A stretch of 27,712 nt of DNA from Gorillibacterium sp. (GTDB lineage Bacteria; Bacillota; Bacilli; Paenibacillales; NBRC-103111): the NCBI GenBank assembly GCA_014380705.1, contig JACMJI010000029.1:1-27712 (forward strand), given 5' to 3'. The translations under genes and the position numbers were made by a program. Shown here piece after piece: positions 1 through 8,979 of this stretch (its first letter is position 1; every line of letters begins with the position of its first letter). The notes beneath the pieces are model-generated. The model saw only the letters and a list, made by a program, of their open reading frames with translations. It had not been told where the DNA came from and did not search any database.

Positions 1-727
1 GTACGATATGCCATTTAATATATGGGCAATTTTTCACCAGCTCAGCCGAGCCTCTGCGCAAATGAGCTCCGTCGTTTTCCCCTTGGATCAGAACGCATGG
101 TGTTATTAATTCATACCCCTTCGCCCGTTCCAGGATGTCAAATCTCTCCTGATTTATCTCAAGGTCCTGGAGCAATATAAGATCAAGCGGCATCTGCTGC
201 CTCGTCCTGCCATTAAGCACGTAGGCTCTTCCTAAGCTGCGCATATCTTGCTTTTCCTGATCGGTATAGAGGTCAACATTGGTGATCCCGTTCCAACTAA
301 TGACTCCGGCTAACAAGCCTGGATTATCCATAGCAAAAATTAAGCTATCCCCCGCACCCCGGCTATGGCCTAGGAGAAATAATGGTTTTTGATTAACGGA
401 GTTCAACTCAGGGATATCTCCTTTTTTTAGGGCTGAGATCAATTCCTGCAGATCCTCAAGTTCATGAGAGTAGGTATTCTTCGCAAATTTGTCCAGCTCT
501 GTAAATTCTGTCAATTCGTGACCCACACCATTAAAGGTAAAGTTAAAGGTTATAGCATCGTAATGCTCTGACAGCCTATGCCCAAGATAAGGGAAAAACC
601 CCCAATCTTTAAAGCCTTTGTATCCATGGCATACAATGATCGTCCCTCTACTTTGCTTTCGAGCAGGAAATACACTGCCTCTAAGCGTGCGGTCTGCCCC
701 CATCAGAAGCTCGAATGCATTGGACAT
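1..727 (-). CDS. alpha/beta hydrolase (dienelactone hydrolase-like), 3' end cut off
   Basis: The frame is open from an ATG at 727 down to the window edge, giving 242 residues without a stop, so the C-terminus is missing. A ribosome binding site (AAAGGGA) lies 8 bases upstream. The protein has an HGYKGF oxyanion-type motif at residues 34-39, a nucleophile elbow GHSRG at 120-124 (Ser122), and a GENDGAH stretch near the edge that suits the acid-residue loop. These are hallmarks of the alpha/beta hydrolase fold, probably a soluble esterase or acyl-peptidase-like enzyme. The substrate cannot be told from sequence, and the catalytic His should lie just beyond the window. No signal peptide is visible. 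It diverges from the stalk-domain gene at 837. Confidence 0.85.
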   Translation of the reverse strand, partial: MSNAFELLMGADRTLRGSVFPARKQSRGTIIVCHGYKGFKDWGFFPYLGHRLSEHYDAITFNFTFNGVGHELTEFTELDKFAKNTYSHELEDLQELISALKKGDIPELNSVNQKPLFLLGHSRGAGDSLIFAMDNPGLLAGVISWNGITNVDLYTDQEKQDMRSLGRAYVLNGRTRQQMPLDLILLQDLEINQERFDILERAKGYELITPCVLIQGENDGAHLRRGSAELVKNCPYIKWHIV

Positions 728-742
728 AACAACCATCCCTTT

Positions 743-759
743 CTAGAATAATTTTCTAG
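743..759. repeat. 6-bp inverted repeat between divergent genes
   Basis: CTAGAA (743-748) and TTCTAG (754-759) flank a 5-base centre in the 110-base gap between the divergent hydrolase and stalk-domain genes. A TATAAT-like hexamer lies at 787-792, but no convincing -35 box goes with it. It could be a small operator or chance AT-rich symmetry. Confidence 0.3.
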
Positions 760-836
760 GCACTATGTTCCTCTCTAATGTATTGATATAATATAGCAGA
801 AAATACATAGGTAAGATTTCCGGAAGGATGGCTCAT

Positions 837-1391
837 GTGAAAAAAGCATCGTATCTCGCAATGGGTATAGCACTTGGCATCGGACTTTCCGCTTCAGGCG
901 AGGCTTTAGCTGCAGTGACAAATAGCCTTATCGGCAAGACTGTTAAGTCTGAGTTTTCGGTCTACGTCGACAATCGGAAGCTACCCGACAAAGCACCTGT
1001 AGTAGAAGGCCGGAGTTATCTACCGGTAAGAAAACTGGCTCAGATTACGGGAATGGAATTGACTATACGCAATGATGCCATTTATTTAAAGACACCTGTT
1101 AAAGAAGAAATTAATGTTAATACGGAACAAACCGACAAAATTCCAACAGACCGCCCCTTAACCCCTGAAGAAATCCTGAAGTATCAGCAGGAGCTCTTAC
1201 TCCTCAACCAGACTCTCGCTCAATTAGAAGCCCAAATCAGGTTCTCACTTCAAAGCTTAGAAGCCTACAGTCAAAAGAATGATGCCTACATGATGAAATT
1301 CACCGTGATATCAATCGAAAGTTTTCAAAAACAAATCGAAACTCTGAAGGCTAGAAAAGCCATTTTGGAGACTGCAATTAAGCTGACTTAA
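837..1391 (+). CDS. secreted stalk-domain (copper amine oxidase N-like) protein with C-terminal coiled coil
   Basis: I place the start at the GTG at 837 (184 aa): the GGAAGG ribosome binding site touches the ATG at 828 but sits 9 bases before this GTG. Residues 1-25 form a signal peptide (two Lys, a hydrophobic core, then ALA), so export is expected. Residues of about 38-85 match half of the stalk / copper amine oxidase N-terminal domain, with the YVDN and GRSYLPVRKLA signatures common in Paenibacillus surface proteins. The C-terminal 90 residues are Leu/Gln/Glu-rich and look like a coiled coil. No catalytic domain is attached. The job is probably structural or binding at the cell surface, but this is inferred from the domain alone. 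A terminator follows at once. Confidence 0.75.
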   Translation: MKKASYLAMGIALGIGLSASGEALAAVTNSLIGKTVKSEFSVYVDNRKLPDKAPVVEGRSYLPVRKLAQITGMELTIRNDAIYLKTPVKEEINVNTEQTDKIPTDRPLTPEEILKYQQELLLLNQTLAQLEAQIRFSLQSLEAYSQKNDAYMMKFTVISIESFQKQIETLKARKAILETAIKLT

Positions 1392-1409
1392 TTATTCTAA
1401 TAAAAGTAG

Positions 1410-1447
1410 AACCCCACCACTGACTGCGCTGATGGGGTTTGTTTTCT
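1410..1447 (+). terminator. Rho-independent terminator of stalk-domain gene
   Basis: AACCCCA (1410-1416) pairs with TGGGGTT (1433-1439) and is followed by a T-rich tail (TGTTTTCT). It begins 18 bases after the stop codon. Confidence 0.75.
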
Positions 1448-1509
1448 ATATTCTGTCGGAGTGTAGCTAAGGACTGACTCGTCCTTAAACTCATATTTAT
1501 GCAAAAACA

Positions 1510-1533
1510 AAAAAAGCCTTGAAATCATCAAGG
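1510..1533 (-). terminator. Terminator of the tRNA transcript
   Basis: Read on the minus strand, CCTTGA and TCAAGG (1528-1533 and 1517-1522) form a stem with a 5-base loop followed by a run of T's. It lies 20 bases downstream of tRNA-Ile2 and would end the two-tRNA transcript. Confidence 0.8.
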
Positions 1534-1552
1534 TTTCTTAGCAAATGGGCTA

Positions 1553-1629
1553 TGGTGGGCCCTGAGGGACTCGAACCCCCGACCAATCGGTTATGAGCCG
1601 ACCGCTCTAACCAACTGAGCTAAGGGCCC
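1553..1629 (-). tRNA. tRNA-Ile2 (CAU anticodon, lysidine type)
   Basis: A 77-nt cloverleaf that includes an encoded 3' CCA. The acceptor arm is GGGCCCT, the D arm has TAGCTCAGTTGGTTAGAGC, the anticodon loop is CTCATAA and the T arm has GGTTCGAGTCC. The anticodon is CAU, but the GGGCCC start, the TTAGCTCAG context and the CTCATAA loop match tRNA-Ile2 far better than elongator Met. Ile2 is read as AUA-decoding Ile after TilS converts C34 to lysidine. Identity as Ile2 rather than elongator Met is inferred from resemblance to known Ile2 genes. Confidence 0.85.
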
Positions 1630-1653
1630 TTACAGGCATTATTTGAAGATAAG

Positions 1654-1727
<74 letters not shown>

Positions 1728-1764
1728 TCATTTTGAGAAAGCCATTTTCACGGCCACAAGAAAT

Positions 1765-1793
1765 AATATACCGCGTTTGCTCCCGAATGTCAA
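1765..1793 (-). promoter_or_regulatory. Sigma-A promoter for the tRNA pair
   Basis: On the minus strand there is a perfect TTGACA (1793-1788), a 17-base spacer and TATATT (1770-1765). Initiation would fall about 30 bases before tRNA-fMet, as expected for a stable-RNA promoter. It starts just after the stop of the small ORF at 1812-1979. Confidence 0.85.
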
Positions 1794-1811
1794 TAATTAT
1801 TTTATTAATTT

Positions 1812-1979
1812 TCAAACGGGAACATATCGTACACCGAAACGTCCGCTTCGCGAACGAAAAACTTCGACAGAGCGGGGACAGTCATAGCCATAGATCCACC
1901 AATCCTCTTCCATCCGTTTAACCAGACAACCAGCTTGAAATTTTGAGTCATAAAGTCTAGCCCAATATACCCAGTGCAT
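1812..1979 (-). CDS. 55-residue Trp/Tyr-rich small protein, function unknown
   Basis: The ATG at 1979 lies 6 bases after a very strong ribosome binding site (AGGGGGG). The frame runs 55 codons to TGA at 1812. The product begins MHWVYWARLY and contains a central WWIYGYD and a basic C-terminal half (FRSRSGRFGVRY). It has 4 Trp, 5 Tyr and 2 Cys, and no signal peptide or membrane segment. The alternating aromatic/basic pattern suggests a small beta-rich fold. I do not recognise the family. It stands alone between pgpA and the tRNA promoter. The strong ribosome binding site argues for real translation, but without homologs this is a prediction. Confidence 0.6.
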   Translation of the reverse strand: MHWVYWARLYDSKFQAGCLVKRMEEDWWIYGYDCPRSVEVFRSRSGRFGVRYVPV

Positions 1980-2091
1980 TTTATCCCCCCCTTTCTTTAC
2001 CGTATGATCATTAGTGTAACCAATCTGCGTTTACCGATGCGGAATCAGAATGAACCTTATCTAATTTTTATACACATCCTGTAATTGAAAC

Positions 2092-2124
2092 AAAAGAAGT
2101 GCCTTCTCCCTTGGGAAAAAGCAC
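2092..2124 (-). terminator. Terminator of pgpA
   Basis: The arms at 2099-2110 and 2113-2124 form a GTGC...GCAC stem capped by CCC/GGG, followed on the minus strand by TTCTTTTG. It lies 16 bases after the pgpA stop. Confidence 0.75.
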
Positions 2125-2139
2125 CTGATTAAGCATCTA

Positions 2140-2748
2140 TTAACTAGCTGCAGTATCTTCCGTAGCTGAAGGAGTATAAGAAATAATAACAGGAATCTCC
2201 GGTGTTTGGGTCCCGACAGTGATCTGACTGGTTGCTAAATCCTCTAATGCTTCCGTGAGATCGCGCTGCTTATGAGCAATCCGACTCGACGCGCAAGAAG
2301 CAATACTGGCCACCAAATCATCCAAGAAGGTATGGATCATTCCGCTTTCCTTATTATCAAGCTCACGAATGATACCTACCTTTAGTTTATCCAGAAACCC
2401 GAAAGTTGTTACAGCAATACTGCCGTACCCGAAGACAGACCCTATTGCGAGAGTCTCATCACAACCAAACAAGCCTTCATCCGCACGAAGAATAGATAAG
2501 AGGGGTTCGCTAAGCTGGTTATTCTCAGCTAAAACATCAAGTTCAATCCCCACTAGAATCGCGTGCTGAAGCTCTCTTTTCTCAAGGACAGCCTCTACAC
2601 TTTCTTGACAGATCTCTATCGTCAATTGAGGGTGATAGGGTAGCTGGAGCTCATAAACAATGTCAGCAATATCCGAAAGCTTAACCCCACGCTCCGAAAG
2701 CTTTCTTATAACAGCTGAATGTACATCACGACTATGGACTCTCTTCAT
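2140..2748 (-). CDS. pgpA: Phosphatidylglycerophosphatase A family protein (YutG-like)
   Basis: 202 aa from the ATG at 2748, which has GGAAGGAG 8 bases upstream; the longer reading from 2781 has no ribosome binding site. The protein closely resembles B. subtilis YutG of the PgpA family, with ERGVKLSDIADIVYELQ near residue 20, a central GIELDVLAE with NQLSEPL, DEGLFG-DE, GSIAVTTFGFLDKLK and the conserved HTFLDDLVASIA. Family members remove the phosphate from phosphatidylglycerophosphate to make phosphatidylglycerol at the membrane. The YutG subgroup lacks the membrane helices of enterobacterial PgpA, so the exact substrate is less certain. The C-terminal 30 residues are a low-complexity tail. 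It appears monocistronic with its own terminator. Confidence 0.85.
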   Translation of the reverse strand: MKRVHSRDVHSAVIRKLSERGVKLSDIADIVYELQLPYHPQLTIEICQESVEAVLEKRELQHAILVGIELDVLAENNQLSEPLLSILRADEGLFGCDETLAIGSVFGYGSIAVTTFGFLDKLKVGIIRELDNKESGMIHTFLDDLVASIASCASSRIAHKQRDLTEALEDLATSQITVGTQTPEIPVIISYTPSATEDTAAS

Positions 2749-2921
2749 GAGTAACTCTCCTTCCATTAATAACCAATACAATCATTATAAATTTAAAAAT
2801 AAACGAATGGTTCGGATAATACATTACCCCAAAAGACACAGTCGAAACATGGTTTATATCAGTATATTAGGGGATCCATTATTGTAAGCCAGACCGCTTA
2901 AAAAGGTTCAAGCCACTGTAA

Positions 2922-2984
2922 CAAAAAAAATCCACTAGCCGCTCATAGGGTTGACCCATCATCAGGTACCATAAGCGATAGTGG
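2922..2984 (-). terminator. Terminator of the pyr operon
   Basis: On the minus strand CCACTA-T-CGCT (2984-2974) pairs with AGCG-GC-TAGTGG (2943-2932), followed by eight T's (2930-2923). The 30-base loop contains a further small palindrome, GGGTTGACCC (2948-2957). It lies 24 bases after the pyrE stop. Confidence 0.85.
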
Positions 2985-3007
2985 AATTTATTCTTATCAT
3001 AAAAATA

Positions 3008-3643
3008 TTATTCGTACGCTGCCGGATTCTCCCGCCAAGCTTTTAACTTGTCCATCGTATGCTCTTCAATATAACCCTGTTTAAGCGCCACATCAATGAG
3101 TGCAGAATAGGTTGTCAGTGTCACCAGCGGAATAATATTCTCGTCAAATATCTGCTGAGCTTTCGTGAACTCATAAGTAAAGATTGCGAGTACAGCTTGG
3201 ACATCTCCCCCGGCTTCCCGTACAGCTAGTGCTGCCTTAAGCGAACTGCCACCTGTAGAGATAAGGTCTTCAATAACGATGACCTTCTGCCCTGGCTTAA
3301 GAACCCCTTCGATCTGATTTTCTTTACCATGGCCTTTAGCTTTGTCCCGGATATAGATCATGGGAAGATTAAGCTTGTCCGCCACCCAAGCACAATGTGG
3401 GATTCCAGCAGTTGCCGTTCCTGCAATCACTTCTACGTCTGGGTATTTCATCCGGATAATCTGAACAAAACCCTCTGCAATCATATTGCGAATTTGCGGG
3501 TAAGACATTGTTAATCGATTATCGCAGTAAATGGGTGATTTTAACCCAGATGTCCAGGTAAAAGGTGAATCCGGGCGGAGGGTTACAGCTTTAATTTCTA
3601 AAAGTGAAGTTGCAATGCTTTCAAACAATCTCATCATGGGCAA
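3008..3643 (-). CDS. pyrE: Orotate phosphoribosyltransferase
   Basis: 211 aa. It converts orotate and PRPP to orotidine 5'-phosphate, the fifth step of UMP synthesis, in the cytosol as a dimer. Seen are the substrate segment FTWTSGLKSPIYCDNR (residues 28-43), the mobile catalytic loop KGHGKENQIEG (103-113) and the PRPP-binding motif VIVIEDLISTGGSS (121-134), all intact. I kept the TTG at 3643 as start because GAGGAG lies 10 bases before it; the ATGs at 3637 and 3634 are 16 or more bases from that site. It is the last gene of the operon, one base after the pyrF stop, and its ribosome binding site lies inside the pyrF 3' end, so translation is probably coupled. Confidence 0.96.
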   Translation of the reverse strand: MPMMRLFESIATSLLEIKAVTLRPDSPFTWTSGLKSPIYCDNRLTMSYPQIRNMIAEGFVQIIRMKYPDVEVIAGTATAGIPHCAWVADKLNLPMIYIRDKAKGHGKENQIEGVLKPGQKVIVIEDLISTGGSSLKAALAVREAGGDVQAVLAIFTYEFTKAQQIFDENIIPLVTLTTYSALIDVALKQGYIEEHTMDKLKAWRENPAAYE

Positions 3644-3644
3644 G

Positions 3645-4415
3645 TTAGATCAGCTCCTCTAAAAGGGTTTCGAACGCTTGGCGCGGGTTAGCATGAGCCG
3701 TAATCGGTCTACCGATTACAATGTAATCCGTCCCCTGTGCAAAAGCTTCAGCTGGAGTCATGACACGGGACTGATCTCCCTTATCTGATCCGGCTGGTCG
3801 GATACCTGGCGTTACCGTCAAGAAGGCAGCACCCAGGCTCGTTTTGATAAGTCGAACCTCCTGTGGGGATGCGACTACCCCGTCTAACCCCGCTTGTTTT
3901 GCCGTTTCTGCATAATGGAGGACCGCATCCCCTACGAAACCGGGAATACCAATCTCCCGATTCATTACAGCTTGGCTCGTGCTGGTCAACTGGGTAACAG
4001 CGATTATCAACGGCCGTAACAAAGAAGCTCCGGAGTATGTAGATAACGCCTTATCAACGCCTTCTCTTGCGGCTTCCATCATCGCGATTCCCCCGGCTGC
4101 ATGTACATTGAACATGTCAACGCCGAGTCGAGTGATGCTCTCTGCGCCACCTTTTACCGTGTTGGGAATATCATGCATTTTCAGATCAAGGAACACCTTA
4201 TAGCCGCGCTCCTTAAGCGATAAAACAAACCCCGGACCTTCAGCATAAAAAAGCTCCATACCTACCTTTAAGTAGCAGGGGATGCCACTTAAAACAGTCA
4301 GTAATGTCTCAGCGTCAGCCGCACAAGAATAGTCTAACGGAACAATAACCTTAGCTGCAATGTTGTTTCTCCTCGATTGCAAGGTAATTGCTGCGCCTGT
4401 GTTTACCTCTTCCAA
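3645..4415 (-). CDS. pyrF: Orotidine 5'-phosphate decarboxylase
   Basis: 256 aa from a TTG at 4415. It decarboxylates OMP to UMP, the last step of the pathway. The catalytic DxKxxDIxxT array is present as DLKMHDIPNT (residues 77-86: Asp77, Lys79, Asp82), with VPLDYS near the N-terminus and TPGIRP and DYIVIGRPI near the C-terminus. The start is uncertain. The frame is open to an ATG at 4487 with no ribosome binding site. The TTG at 4415 has AGGGAGGT 7 bases upstream. A second GAGGAG sits 7 bases before an in-frame ATT (4361) that would give a protein of the family's usual size (about 238 aa). An 8-bp inverted repeat precedes the gene. B. subtilis has pyrK-pyrD between carB and pyrF; here there is nothing. 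Confidence 0.93.
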   Translation of the reverse strand: MEEVNTGAAITLQSRRNNIAAKVIVPLDYSCAADAETLLTVLSGIPCYLKVGMELFYAEGPGFVLSLKERGYKVFLDLKMHDIPNTVKGGAESITRLGVDMFNVHAAGGIAMMEAAREGVDKALSTYSGASLLRPLIIAVTQLTSTSQAVMNREIGIPGFVGDAVLHYAETAKQAGLDGVVASPQEVRLIKTSLGAAFLTVTPGIRPAGSDKGDQSRVMTPAEAFAQGTDYIVIGRPITAHANPRQAFETLLEELI

Positions 4416-4440
4416 AACGTGTACCTCCCTATTTAGCAAT

Positions 4441-4478
4441 GGCAAGCGAAGCCCTCCAAACTGGCGACTGCGCTTGCC
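4441..4478 (-). repeat. Perfect 8-bp inverted repeat (mRNA hairpin) between carB and pyrF
   Basis: GGCAAGCG (4441-4448) and CGCTTGCC (4471-4478) are exact reverse complements around a 22-base loop. No T-run follows, so it is not a classical terminator. It sits between the carB stop and the pyrF ribosome binding site and could stabilise or process the mRNA or modulate pyrF translation. Confidence 0.6.
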
Positions 4479-4497
4479 TAAAGCCAAAGCTAATGAA

Positions 4498-7400
4498 CTA
4501 TTTATTATTTAAGCGATTGCCGATCTGAACAGGCATTGGGGTTGATGTGAAGTTTATCGTCTGCAGTACATGCAGCAAAGCTTTTACCGTATCCAGCGAA
4601 GTCATACATACGATGCCATTCTCCACCGCTTCCCGACGGATCCGGAAGCCATCACGCTCAGGCTCCTTACCTTTGGTCAGGGTATTAACGACGAAGTGCG
4701 CCTCTCCATTTCGGATGAGGTCGAGAATATTTGGTGAGCCTTCACTTAACTTCTTCACCACATTGACACGAAGCCCAGCTTCCAGCAGGGTGGATGCCGT
4801 CCCCCCGGTTGCGACAATTCGATAGCCAAGCTCGTCGAAGCCGCGGAAAATCTCGATGGCCTCTTCTTTATCTTTATCTGCAATCGTGGCGATAATTGAA
4901 CCGGTAGGTGGAATCTTCATACCTGAACCGAGTAGACCTTTATATAAAGCTTTAGCAAAATTACGATCACGGCCCATAACCTCACCTGTGGATTTCATCT
5001 CTGGCCCGAGTGTTGTATCTACGCGGCGCAGCTTGGCGAAGGAGAATACGGGGACCTTAACGGACACCTGATCTTGCTCTGGCCATAGTCCTTCGGTGTA
5101 TCCCAGATCCGTAAGCTTCCTGCCCATTATCGCTTGGGTTGCTACATTAGCCATCGGAATGCCTGTTACCTTGCTTAAGAAAGGCACCGTACGCGAAGAG
5201 CGCGGGTTGACTTCGATGACGTATAGCTCATCCTTGAAGATTACAAATTGTATATTGACCAGTCCAACCACATCAAGTGCTTTGGCAATTTTGATTGTCA
5301 CCTCAACAATTTTTTGCTTAATTGTCTCGGATAAGGATTGGGGAGGGTATACAGCAATGGAATCGCCGGAGTGAACACCCGCTCGTTCGATATGCTCCAT
5401 TATGCCAGGTATGAGCACCGTCTCCCGATCGGAGATTGCGTCAACCTCCACTTCTTTACCAAGCATGTAACGGTCAATCAGGACCGGGTGTTCAGGGTTG
5501 ATCTTAACAGCCTTTTCCATGTAATTAAGTAATTCTCGGTCCGAATAGACGATCTCCATCGCCCGGCCTCCTAGAACATAAGAGGGGCGAACGAGGACAG
5601 GGTAGCCGTGCTTGGCTGCGATCCCTACCGCTTCATCTACCGAGGTTACTGTGCCTCCCGGTGGCTGAAGGATATCCAATTGCTGAAGCAGCGCTTCAAA
5701 CTTCTTCCGATCCTCTGCGCGATCAATACTGTCTACATCGCTGCCGAGTATTTTCACGCCTGCTTTTGTTAACGGACCTGCCAGGTTAATCGCCGTCTGG
5801 CCGCCAAACTGCACGATAACCCCGATCGGCTTCTCTCTTTCAATAACATTCATAACATCCTCAAAGAATAGCGGTTCAAAATAAAGCCGGTCAGACGTAT
5901 TGAAGTCCGTTGAAACTGTCTCTGGATTGTTATTAATGATCACGGCTTCATAGCCAGCCTCTTGGATCGCCCATACCGCATGTACCGTAGAATAATCAAA
6001 TTCAATTCCTTGTCCGATTCGGATCGGACCTGAGCCAAGAACAACGACCTTAGGTTTATCGGTCTCCAGTACTTCGTCCTCTGTCTCATAGGTTGAGTAG
6101 TAATAAGGGGTTATTGCTTCGAACTCTGCTGCACAAGTGTCGACCATTTTATAAACGGGCTTTAACCCTAAGGATAACCGATAGTCTCTAACTTCAACTT
6201 CTGTAGTAAAGGTATTGTCAGGGTTTGCCATTCGGCGTATTTCGGCAATGGAGTAGTCGGTAAATCCTTTGCGCTTCGCTTCATATAGAAGGTCTGGGGA
6301 TAGCTTCGGATTATTCAAAGTAGTTTCAAATGCAACCATACCCTGAATTTTGTTAAGGAACCACCAATCAATCTTGGTCAGATCCTGCAAGTGCTCAAGG
6401 GTATATCCGCGGCGATAAGCTTCCGCCAGAAGAAACAGTCGCTCATCATCTGGTCGTACTAGCCTTTGCTCCAGCTCTTCATTACTCAAATCAACTGCGT
6501 CTGCCAGGAACAAACGGTGTGCCCCGATCTCCAAGGAACGGATCGCCTTATGAAGGGATTCCTCAAAGGTTCTACCAATCGCCATGACCTCTCCTGTTGC
6601 TTTCATCTGGGTCCCCAGTCTACGGTTTGCAGATGTAAACTTATCAAAGGGCCAACGTGGGATCTTCGACACGATATAATCCAGTGTTGGCTCAAAGCAA
6701 GCATAGGTCTGACCTGTTACTGGATTTACTAGCTCATCCAAGGTGTATCCAATGGCAATTTTGGTAGCCATCTTCGCTATCGGATAGCCCGTTGCTTTGG
6801 AGGCAAGGGCTGATGAGCGACTTACCCGTGGGTTGACTTCGATCACATAGTATTGGTAGCTGTGTGGATCCAGTGCGTACTGAACATTACAGCCCCCTTC
6901 AATGTTAAGGGCGCGGATAATTTTAAGTGAAGCGGCTCGCAGCATCTGATACTCGCGATCCGATAGCGTCTGACTGGGAGCAACAACAATGCTATCCCCG
7001 GTATGAACACCAACAGGATCAAAGTTTTCCATATTACAGACGACGATACAGTTATCGTTGGCGTCACGCATAACCTCGTATTCGACTTCCTTCATACCTG
7101 CAATGCTTCGCTCAACCAAGCATTGTCCGATAGGGCTATAACGGATACCGGAGCTAACAATCTCGAGTAATTCCTCTTCGTTGGTAGCAATCCCGCCGCC
7201 TGTCCCGCCTAGTGTATAAGCGGGGCGGACAATGATGGGATAACCGATTTCATTGGCAAAATCGACTGCCTCATGCGAGGTTGTAACAATCACGCTTGCC
7301 GGAACGGGCTGCTCAAGCTCACGCATCAGATTTCGAAATAAATCACGATCCTCAGCCTGCTCAATGGCACTTAGTTGCGTTCCGAGCAGCTTGACATTTT

Positions 7401-7731
7401 CCCGCTCCAAGACACCTGCACGGGCAAGCTCAACAGCCATGTTAAGTCCCGTTTGACCTCCAAGTGTAGGCAACAAACCGTCTGGCTTTTCTTGTCGGAT
7501 AATTTGAGTCACAAATTCTAAAGTAATCGGCTCGATGTAAACCTTGTCTGCCATATTGGTATCTGTCATGATCGTTGCTGGATTGCTATTAATCAGAACG
7601 ACTTCCATACCTTCTTCTTTCAAGGCCTGACAGGCCTGAGTACCTGCATAGTCAAATTCTGCGGCCTGACCAATTACGATTGGACCCGATCCGATTACAA
7701 GTATTTTTTTGAGTTTATTATTTTTGGGCAT
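4498..7731 (-). CDS. carB: Carbamoyl-phosphate synthase large subunit (pyrimidine operon)
   Basis: 1077 aa from the ATG at 7731 ([16 protein letters not shown]), close to B. subtilis PyrAB. It makes carbamoyl phosphate from bicarbonate, ATP and glutamine-derived ammonia. The two ATP-grasp halves are evident: the first opens with [18 protein letters not shown] and the second (about residue 555) with [19 protein letters not shown], separated by the oligomerisation region. The last 140 residues form the MGS-like allosteric domain (from about [11 protein letters not shown]), where UMP and PRPP effectors bind in relatives. The start overlaps the carA 3' end by 14 bases, so the two subunits are probably translationally coupled. 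The longer frame to 7794 lies inside carA and is not needed. Confidence 0.97.
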   Translation of the reverse strand: MPKNNKLKKILVIGSGPIVIGQAAEFDYAGTQACQALKEEGMEVVLINSNPATIMTDTNMADKVYIEPITLEFVTQIIRQEKPDGLLPTLGGQTGLNMAVELARAGVLERENVKLLGTQLSAIEQAEDRDLFRNLMRELEQPVPASVIVTTSHEAVDFANEIGYPIIVRPAYTLGGTGGGIATNEEELLEIVSSGIRYSPIGQCLVERSIAGMKEVEYEVMRDANDNCIVVCNMENFDPVGVHTGDSIVVAPSQTLSDREYQMLRAASLKIIRALNIEGGCNVQYALDPHSYQYYVIEVNPRVSRSSALASKATGYPIAKMATKIAIGYTLDELVNPVTGQTYACFEPTLDYIVSKIPRWPFDKFTSANRRLGTQMKATGEVMAIGRTFEESLHKAIRSLEIGAHRLFLADAVDLSNEELEQRLVRPDDERLFLLAEAYRRGYTLEHLQDLTKIDWWFLNKIQGMVAFETTLNNPKLSPDLLYEAKRKGFTDYSIAEIRRMANPDNTFTTEVEVRDYRLSLGLKPVYKMVDTCAAEFEAITPYYYSTYETEDEVLETDKPKVVVLGSGPIRIGQGIEFDYSTVHAVWAIQEAGYEAVIINNNPETVSTDFNTSDRLYFEPLFFEDVMNVIEREKPIGVIVQFGGQTAINLAGPLTKAGVKILGSDVDSIDRAEDRKKFEALLQQLDILQPPGGTVTSVDEAVGIAAKHGYPVLVRPSYVLGGRAMEIVYSDRELLNYMEKAVKINPEHPVLIDRYMLGKEVEVDAISDRETVLIPGIMEHIERAGVHSGDSIAVYPPQSLSETIKQKIVEVTIKIAKALDVVGLVNIQFVIFKDELYVIEVNPRSSRTVPFLSKVTGIPMANVATQAIMGRKLTDLGYTEGLWPEQDQVSVKVPVFSFAKLRRVDTTLGPEMKSTGEVMGRDRNFAKALYKGLLGSGMKIPPTGSIIATIADKDKEEAIEIFRGFDELGYRIVATGGTASTLLEAGLRVNVVKKLSEGSPNILDLIRNGEAHFVVNTLTKGKEPERDGFRIRREAVENGIVCMTSLDTVKALLHVLQTINFTSTPMPVQIGNRLNNK

Positions 7732-8911
7732 AGGTTGGCTCTCCCTTCGACATACCTTTGAGGCTTCCATCTGAACGTAGCGTCCTTGCCGCATCGCCCC
7801 TAGTGAACATGACCGATTGGCGCGTCGGCTTAGGGTTATCCAACCGATGGTTAGCGATCATTTCCAGAAATTGATCAAAGAGATAACCCGAATCGTAGGG
7901 TCCTGGAGCAGCTTCAGGGTGATACTGAACGGAGAAGGCTGGGTGCTCTTTATGCTTAATTCCCTCGACTGTGCTGTCATTATTGTTGATATGCGTAATT
8001 TGCAGCTTTGTATTCTTGATGCTCTCTGGCTTCACTGTGTATCCATGGTTTTGGGAGGTAATGTAGCAACGACCGGAGGCTAGTTCTTTAACTGGATGGT
8101 TGCCCCCGCGGTGACCAAATTTCATCTTTTCGGTATCCGCTCCACAGGCAAGCGCCAGCAATTGATGACCGAGACATATGCCGAATATGGGAAACTCTCC
8201 TAGGAGAGAACGAATCGTATCTACAGCTTGAGGAACGTCTTTCGGATCCCCAGGTCCATTAGACAGCATAATACCATCTGGTGCCAATCGGCGAATCTGA
8301 TCCGCAGTAAAGTCTTGAGGTACAACAACGATATCACAGCCTCTTTTGGACAAATCGCGGACAATCCCGCTTTTGGAGCCAAAATCATAGACAGCGATAC
8401 ACTCTCCTGGTCCAGGGTTGTGGAAGACGTTCTTCACCGAAACCTTGGCAACCTGGTCACGCATAAGCAAGGAGGCGGATAGCTGCTCTTGTAATTCCTC
8501 AACAGGTCTATTCCCTGTTGCCAGCATTCCCTTCATCGTACCGTGATGCCTTAAAATCCGTGTAAGCATCCGTGTATCAATCCCGCTGATGCCGACAATT
8601 CCGTACTCCTTCAATAGATCGTCAACTGTGAATTGGGCGCGCCAATTACTCGGCATTTCTTCATGCTCCCGCACGACAAAGCCGTGGACGAAAGGGCGGA
8701 TGGATTCAAAATCATCTCTGGTAATCCCGTAATTTCCGATAAGGGGATACGTCATGGTGACGATTTGTCCACAGTAGGAAGGATCAGATAACACCTCTTG
8801 ATATCCCGTCATTCCTGTATTGAACACGACCTCACCCGCTGATTCGCCTTCTGCTCCAAATGCTTTTCCCGTAAATAGCGTACCGTCCTCAAGCAATAAT
8901 CTAGCTAGCAT
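7718..8911 (-). CDS. carA: Carbamoyl-phosphate synthase small (glutaminase) subunit
   Basis: 397 aa from ATG 8911, with a GGGAG site 7 bases upstream. It hydrolyses glutamine and channels ammonia to CarB. The N-terminal CPSase small domain covers about 1-150 and the class I glutamine amidotransferase domain about 170-355. The triad is complete: Cys246 in FGICLGHQ, and His331 and Glu333 in QYHPEA. It is about 30 residues longer than B. subtilis PyrAA. The extra C-terminal tail (after about 360) is Arg/Ser/Thr-rich and ends in the overlap with carB. A third pyr gene after pyrR and pyrC. Confidence 0.97.
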   Translation of the reverse strand: MLARLLLEDGTLFTGKAFGAEGESAGEVVFNTGMTGYQEVLSDPSYCGQIVTMTYPLIGNYGITRDDFESIRPFVHGFVVREHEEMPSNWRAQFTVDDLLKEYGIVGISGIDTRMLTRILRHHGTMKGMLATGNRPVEELQEQLSASLLMRDQVAKVSVKNVFHNPGPGECIAVYDFGSKSGIVRDLSKRGCDIVVVPQDFTADQIRRLAPDGIMLSNGPGDPKDVPQAVDTIRSLLGEFPIFGICLGHQLLALACGADTEKMKFGHRGGNHPVKELASGRCYITSQNHGYTVKPESIKNTKLQITHINNNDSTVEGIKHKEHPAFSVQYHPEAAPGPYDSGYLFDQFLEMIANHRLDNPKPTRQSVMFTRGDAARTLRSDGSLKGMSKGEPTYAQK

Positions 8912-8979
8912 GCTTCCACTCCCTCTCCTAAGGATAAATTCCTATCAACGTATGATGCTTCATGTTTACCGCTCAAATA

